Of a stretch of 64,000 bases of DNA, positions 59,166 through 64,000 are shown in pieces. The notes under the pieces were generated by a model. It searched no databases and was not told where the DNA came from. It saw only the letters and a program-made list of their open reading frames with translations. The first letter of the stretch is position 1, and each line of letters opens with the position of its first letter. The DNA comes from Ischnura elegans (lineage: Eukaryota; Arthropoda; Insecta; Odonata; Coenagrionidae), in assembly GCF_921293095.1 (NCBI RefSeq), contig NC_060246.1, forward strand, positions 85,061,030 through 85,125,029, given 5' to 3'. Made by a program: the position numbers and the translations under genes.

Positions 59166-59820
59166 TAAAGTTTCATTATTTCTTGATAGCCATGAAGGGG
59201 TTCCATCAAGTGATGCCTCAAACCATTGCATTCACTTTTATATCAGAAAAAGCCTTGATAATCGATAAACAGATGGAAAATTTTCAGCATGTACGTTCCA
59301 ATGACAACATGTAAACGAATTTTTGTATGACTCCCACTCCCCTCTTTTAAGCCTCCCTATCCTAAATTCCTGGGCTAATGACATGACGAACTCTTCGGTC
59401 TCCCTCTCACCTGAACCATCCCCCCACCACCTGCCATGCCCTCCCTAAGGGAGCCTCCTCCCCCTAACTTCTTTCCTACCATATGACCAAGTTCTTCCCC
59501 CCCCCACTCCCTCTTCTCTGTTGACCAATCCGTTCAACCTAGTTACTTTCCTCCCTACCCCTCCTAGCCTGGTATAAAAGGATGTAATGGACCTCTGTAG
59601 AGTTCACCTTATGATAACGTCCAACGTTGAAACCATGGTCGTGAATAAATATTAATGTGGAAGCACAAAGCTCTTTTTAATGTTAACTTGATAATCGAAA
59701 TAAATCATAATGTAACTAGTGAAGTTTTTCCTTGATAGTCATGAAAAAGTTCCATCAAGTGACGCCTCTAACCATCACAGTCACTTTTACTTTAGTGACA
59801 GCTTTGATAATCGAAGTTAT
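59160..59820 (+). mobile_element. Direct repeats around a TATA-hairpin segment
   Basis: About 59162-59290 and 59704-59820 are diverged direct repeats sharing AACTAGT.AAGTTT, CTTGATAG.CATGAA, GTTCCATCAAGTGA.GCCTC and TTTGATAATCGA. Between them lie a C-rich run, TATAAAAGG (59573-59581) and the hairpin CTTATGAT, AACGT/ACGTT, GAAACC (59608-59634), then GTGAATAAATATTAATGTGG. This resembles a Penelope-like LTR pair with an internal promoter. Confidence 0.45.
59573..59581 (+). promoter_or_regulatory. TATA box of a retroelement-like segment
   Basis: TATAAAAGG lies 27 bp upstream of the motif-bearing segment and after a long pyrimidine run. No host ORF starts downstream. Confidence 0.4.
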
Positions 59821-61780
59821 CAACGAGAATTTCGATAAATTGAACAATCGAAGGAGCCCACTTCCGCAGATCCGCTCCATCCTTTGACCTGTCTACTCTC
59901 GTTCCGATGCAACAGACCCGACGAAGCCAACCCTTCCCTTCTCTCTGGATTCCCCCTACCCCAGCCTTCGCTCTGTACCTCTCCGTGGCCACCCACTCTT
60001 CCCACGATCCCGCGCGCACACTTCTATAGCTCCGGCCGCCTCTCACACCCCAACCCTACCCACCTCAAGCGAATCTCGCCCCCACCGGGGATTTCGGGAA
60101 AGCGATCGCGAGGCCGCTTGGGCCTCCAGAGACTTGTCTTCTTGCCCCCGACCACCCTTTCCCCCCACGGACTTTCCGAGTTTCCCAGAGTTTCTACCCC
60201 ACCTCCAGGAGAGCTCTCCTCCCCTCCCCTTCGTTCTATTCCCTCGAGCACCCTCCGCATAATCCGAAAGCGTCCGGCGTAAAAGTCTTCTTCGCATACA
60301 TCCCGTCATATTATGGCGAGCGAGATGGAGGAAAAAATATATATACGTCCCTCAGAAGAGAATATACTTAGGTATACACACGATGCCGAATTGAGATTGG
60401 AGTCCGTCATAGTGAGCTACTGGGGATCAGTTTTCATAAAGTATGGTAAACGTTGTTAAAGATAAGGATCGTCGGAAGTAGGGGCCTGTTTTAGCCTCAT
60501 AACTTCACCAAGTGGCCATAGCTCATCATTTATTTCCGCCTTAAAACGAACTTGAGATGAGAGCAAAATTTCAGTTTCACTTCAAGCCTCTTTGCATGAG
60601 CTTTTGTTTAGTATCAAACAAATAAAACTGATACAGCCTTTAATGCATTGAAGTGGCTCGAAATTCCGAACTGAGGTGACAGAGTACCTCAAAAGATGAG
60701 AAATAAAACGGTAATATGCTATTAATGTAAAGAACAAAGATATATCGAATGAAACTTGCCATTGTAACTCGCACTCTTTCATCCATAAAGCATCAAAAGT
60801 AACCTTATCATGGTAATAAACAACACATTTTTACCTCAAATTTGTTGACGCCTCATTGCAGAAAATAATGAATTTTATTTTCAAAAAATTAGGATCCAAT
60901 GATGATAACAAAAAAGTGATATTGCCATTCGTAATCCTTCTCATGAGTATCAAAAAGATCCAGTTAAAGACAACTATTTGTTTCCTACCGTTAAGCCCTT
61001 TTTAAGGGCCGTAAAATGTTTTTTTTAAGGGAGAAGGAAACAAGAATAAACGAGATATTTGATTTTTTCTAAGAGTATTCCACAAGGTATAAGAGCCCGA
61101 AATGAGTTTCCAAATTTTTTACAGGACTCAATCTCCTCTCATAACACGAAACACCCTTTTTTCGCTTATTACCCCAAGCAACACGATTCTTTTAACCGCC
61201 AATTCGTATCCATCCAAGCATTGCCTCAATAGCGTACCAAAAATAGCTCGGGAGCAAATTTAGATGCAGATATGCCAAAATTAAAACTGATATCATCCGA
61301 TACCTTTGAAGTCTATCAAAGCACGAGTTTTCTGCCTTCCAATATATTGGGGCACGACTTCGGATAGTTCAGACGTGCGGAGAGAATATTTACCGAAAAA
61401 TATACTATTTTTTTCTTCGACCATGCCCGAGTTACTCCTTCTCACGGTTACCATGGCCACTGCGGATGCATCGTGCCCTTCTTGATTTTTTTCCTGCACC
61501 CCGTAGGTACTCGACGTCACGCTCTCAAAAGAAAATATGAAAGGGGAGAAAAAAATCGGGAAAAATCGTTCAGGAGTACAGGGAGAGAGGCGTGGTATAC
61601 AAGCATCGACGGACGCATTGGATTGAACGAAACGCGGGGAACAGCCTCCAGGAGGAGAGAAGGCTTTTGTGACGGTCCGAGAGGCGAGGGCACGGAAAAG
61701 ATGCGGCCAGAGTGGGGAGGAAGGGGTGGGGAGGCCAAGAGATGTCCATCCCGACCCATCGTGGCGCGGACGCGGCGAGA
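59821..61780. other. Pyrimidine-rich block and flank, no supported gene
   Basis: 59.85-60.30 kb is C/T-rich on the plus strand with overlapping ORFs on both strands and no recognisable domain. 60.3-61.5 kb is AT-rich. 61.48-61.78 kb is purine-rich. It could include an upstream exon of a minus-strand gene, but nothing in it proves that. Confidence 0.4.
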
Positions 61781-61784
61781 CATC

Positions 61785-62736
61785 AAAAGGAATCTTTGAT
61801 GCCTTTTCGGAGGGAGAGATGGGGGCTGGCTGAGAACGGTGGGAGATCTCGGTGCCGCTGAACCATTCCCGGAGAGCAGCATACGCGGTAGCATCATCAT
61901 CCGTCTCTTCGCCCCACCCTTTGCTTTTTGCGGTACAATCTCCGTACCGTGGTCGCCTCCTTAGAGTTATCTATATTTTATAATATTTCCTGGAGTTTAG
62001 GTCAACGTATTTTATGAAAACAAGTTATAGCCAAAGTTTCGATTTATTTTAAACCATCATCAGGGCTATGAAAGAAAAAACATAAGAACAATATAAAATA
62101 CAAAGATAGCAACGATGTACAATATTTTTACAAAAAAATGTTAAAACGCGATCGTAGCATTTTTATGTAAAAATATTGTACATCGTTGCTATCTTTGTAT
62201 TTTATATTGTTCTTATGTTTTTTCTTTCATAGCCCTGATGATGGTTTAAAATAAATCGAAACGTTGGCTATAACTTGTTTTCATTAAATACGTTGGCCTA
62301 AAATCCAGGAAATATTATAACATGTATTAAACGAGTTCAAGATAAGAATAGAAAAAATAATTATCTAAGAGTTATCGTCATATCTCATACAATCCCTGCA
62401 CACGTTGGCGTGAGTAGACAAGGGCGTCTGCACTGAGCGCACTTGTGTTTGTAAGAGTGGCACTGCCAGGTATTGAGAAAATCTAACTGAAAATATAATT
62501 GAGACAGAGACTACAATTGTCACCCATTTTTACCTCACAGAAGCAATCTTTGGCTGCATTGAGTTTTCATGCAAAATTTTAACTGTTAAGGAAGTGAAGA
62601 ATACCACATCATGTAACTTTTTACACTAGTCTATGGTACCTAAGGATTCAGTCAATTAAAAAAAAACACTGTTAATTGTAAAGTGGGATTAGGTATCCTT
62701 GGCTTGTATTTAAAGAATATTTTAGAAAATAGAACG
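61785..62736 (+). repeat. Tandem repeat copy 1 (interrupted)
   Basis: The copy begins GGAATCTTTGATGCCTTTTCGG and includes GGGGGCTGGCTGAGAACGGT and GCGGTACAATCTCCGTACCG. It is split by the Penelope-like element at 61972-62367, then continues through GAGCGCACTTGTGTTTGTA and TTAAGGAAGTGAAGAATA. Confidence 0.8.
61972..62367 (+). mobile_element. Penelope-like inverted element, copy 2
   Basis: Same design as the 56.6-kb copy: arms with TGGAGTTTAGGTCAA and TATAGCCAA.GTTTCGATTT around a centre, and tail TTCAAGATAAGAATAGAA. It is flanked by the direct repeat AGAGTTATC (61963-61971, 62368-62376). Hairpin motifs are CTGATGAT, GGTTT/AAATC, GAAAC on the plus strand (62235-62262) and its inverted copy (62063-62036). 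Confidence 0.75.
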
Positions 62737-63227
62737 AATCTTTGATGCCTTTTCGGTGAGTGAGATGGGGGCTGGCCGAGAACGGTGGGAGACCTCGGTG
62801 CCGCTGGACCATCCTGGAGAGACGGACGCGGTAGCATCCTCGGAACATCCCTCTTTCCGCCTCACGCTTCGCTTTTGCGGTACAATCTTTGTATCGCGGT
62901 CACCTCCTTGGAGTAATCGCTATGTCATATGAAACTTCTACGTGGCGTAAGTACTGCACTTAGCGCACTTCTGTTTGTAGGAGCGGCACTGTCAGGTATG
63001 CTGAGACTATAATTGTTATCTATTTTTAACTCACAGAAGCATTTTATTTTTGCTGAATTGAGATTTCTTACAATACTCTACTTGCTAAGGAAGTGAAGAA
63101 TGTCATAGCATGTAAATTTTTACTCCAGTATAAATTGCCTACAAATGTTTTTATAAAACAACGTTGATTGTGAAGTAGAATTAGGTACGTTTGGCTTCAA
63201 TTTAAAGAACCATTGAGAAAATAGAAG
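62737..63227 (+). repeat. Tandem repeat copy 2
   Basis: Uninterrupted copy, about 490 bp, beginning GAATCTTTGATGCCTTTTCG. It shares the GGGGGCTGGC, GCGGTACAATCTT, AGCGCACTTCTGTTTGTAG and AGGAAGTGAAGAATG landmarks with copy 1, in order. Confidence 0.85.
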
Positions 63228-63660
63228 GAATCTTTGATGCCTTTTCGATGGGACAAAGGTGACAAAAAAGAGATGAATGGTGGTCGGTGCCGCTGAACCG
63301 GAGAGACGGACGTAGTGACATTCTTTTCACTACTTCACTACCATTTCTCCAACCCGTCCTTCGCTCTTGCGGTACAATCTTCGCTATCTTGGCGTTATCA
63401 TCATATCCTACAAAACCCCTACACGCAGTGGCGGCGTAGGTGGGTGAGGGCATAGGGGCTGTCCGCGAATTCGTATACAAAGGGTCAACACAGTCAGGTA
63501 GGCTTAAGGCTGTAAATGTAACCCATTTTTTATTCACAGAAGCAATTTTTGGCTGCACTGAATTTTCTCGCAAATAATTAGCTGTCAAAAAAGTAAAGAT
63601 TTAAAAGCATCTAACTTGTGATACAAGTCGAATTATACCCACCCATTAATTTTTTTTTTT
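63228..63660 (+). repeat. Tandem repeat copy 3 (diverged)
   Basis: The copy begins GGAATCTTTGATGCCTTTTCG and keeps GCGGTACAATCTTCG and CACAGAAGCAATTTTTGGCTG, but is shorter in the middle and more diverged. The stretch after 63660 no longer matches and holds nothing I recognise. Confidence 0.75.
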
Positions 63661-64000
63661 TTTAGAAAAATACCATTCCCAACACAATGCAAGTAGATAT
63701 GTTTGAATCAAATTTGACTGATAAAACGCAATGTGCAATGATACAAACACTAGTTAAAGATGCTGCACTTTAAGAGTGACTCAAAGTGATAAGAGTGTAT
63801 ATTTGGGGCTGGGGACGAAAAATCAAAGGGCACCACTCACTATAGCTACACAGTCACACTAGATCGTCGCCTTGATCACCCGGCACGGCCTACCTCCTCG
63901 ATCATTCCTATCCACTATCCTCATCTACGAATATCCTGACCAATTAGATCACCTAAACCCATTAAACATTTCAGAGTTTGCAACGAAGGTAAGTGCGCTC

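Noticed and set aside
59792-60309. Overlapping 78-132-codon ORFs on both strands
   Set aside because: A pyrimidine-rich, GC-elevated block explains them; no frame has recognisable content or splice context.

Overview
The window looks like nuclear DNA of an arthropod, most likely an insect. It has split genes with GT-AG introns, AT-rich intergenic DNA, and a dense mix of DNA-transposon, MITE, SINE and retroelement debris (piggyBac, Tigger/pogo, hAT-like, Penelope-like, non-LTR). The order is not fixed by anything seen here; a repeat-rich hemimetabolous insect would fit, but that is a guess. No prokaryotic, CRISPR or viral gene set was seen.

Layout. (1) 1-3.2 kb: the 5' half of SLC35F5, a multi-pass solute carrier, on the minus strand; four coding exons end to end give residues 1-157 and the rest lies left of the window. 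(2) 3.2-7.9 kb: intergenic DNA with four clusters of short self-complementary words and an eroded, frameshifted coding relic. (3) 7.9-23.5 kb: BBS4 on the plus strand, the TPR subunit of the BBSome ciliary coat. Ten exons join in phase to 462 codons plus stop. Its introns carry a foldback TTAA MITE (8978-9712), two small hAT-like MITEs, a dead piggyBac element (about 11.5-14.2 kb) and a complete but dead Tigger element (15837-18187). (4) 23.5-33.8 kb: AT-rich DNA with no gene seen. (5) 33.8-45.1 kb: minus-strand exons. A terminal exon at 33839-34089 is unrecognised. Exons at 38383-38788 and 44918-45057 join in phase through a GC-AG intron into one coiled-coil protein I cannot name. (6) 45.1-64 kb: no convincing exon. 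It holds GC-rich purine/pyrimidine-biased blocks with spurious ORFs on both strands, a tRNA-type SINE, a non-LTR fragment, Penelope-like foldback elements with a recurring hammerhead-like hairpin, and a roughly 490-bp tandem repeat at the right end.

The genes do not form a pathway; they are ordinary neighbours. SLC35F5 and BBS4 are divergent, with 4.6 kb between their start codons. The least explained signals are three. One is the recurring hairpin motif (CTGANGAT, 5-bp stem, GAAAC) with compensating stem changes. Another is the tandem duplication that copies the last ~50 bp of a coding exon. The third is the set of palindromic-word clusters upstream of BBS4. All exon models are manual reads of splice sites and reading frame; no alignment was run.
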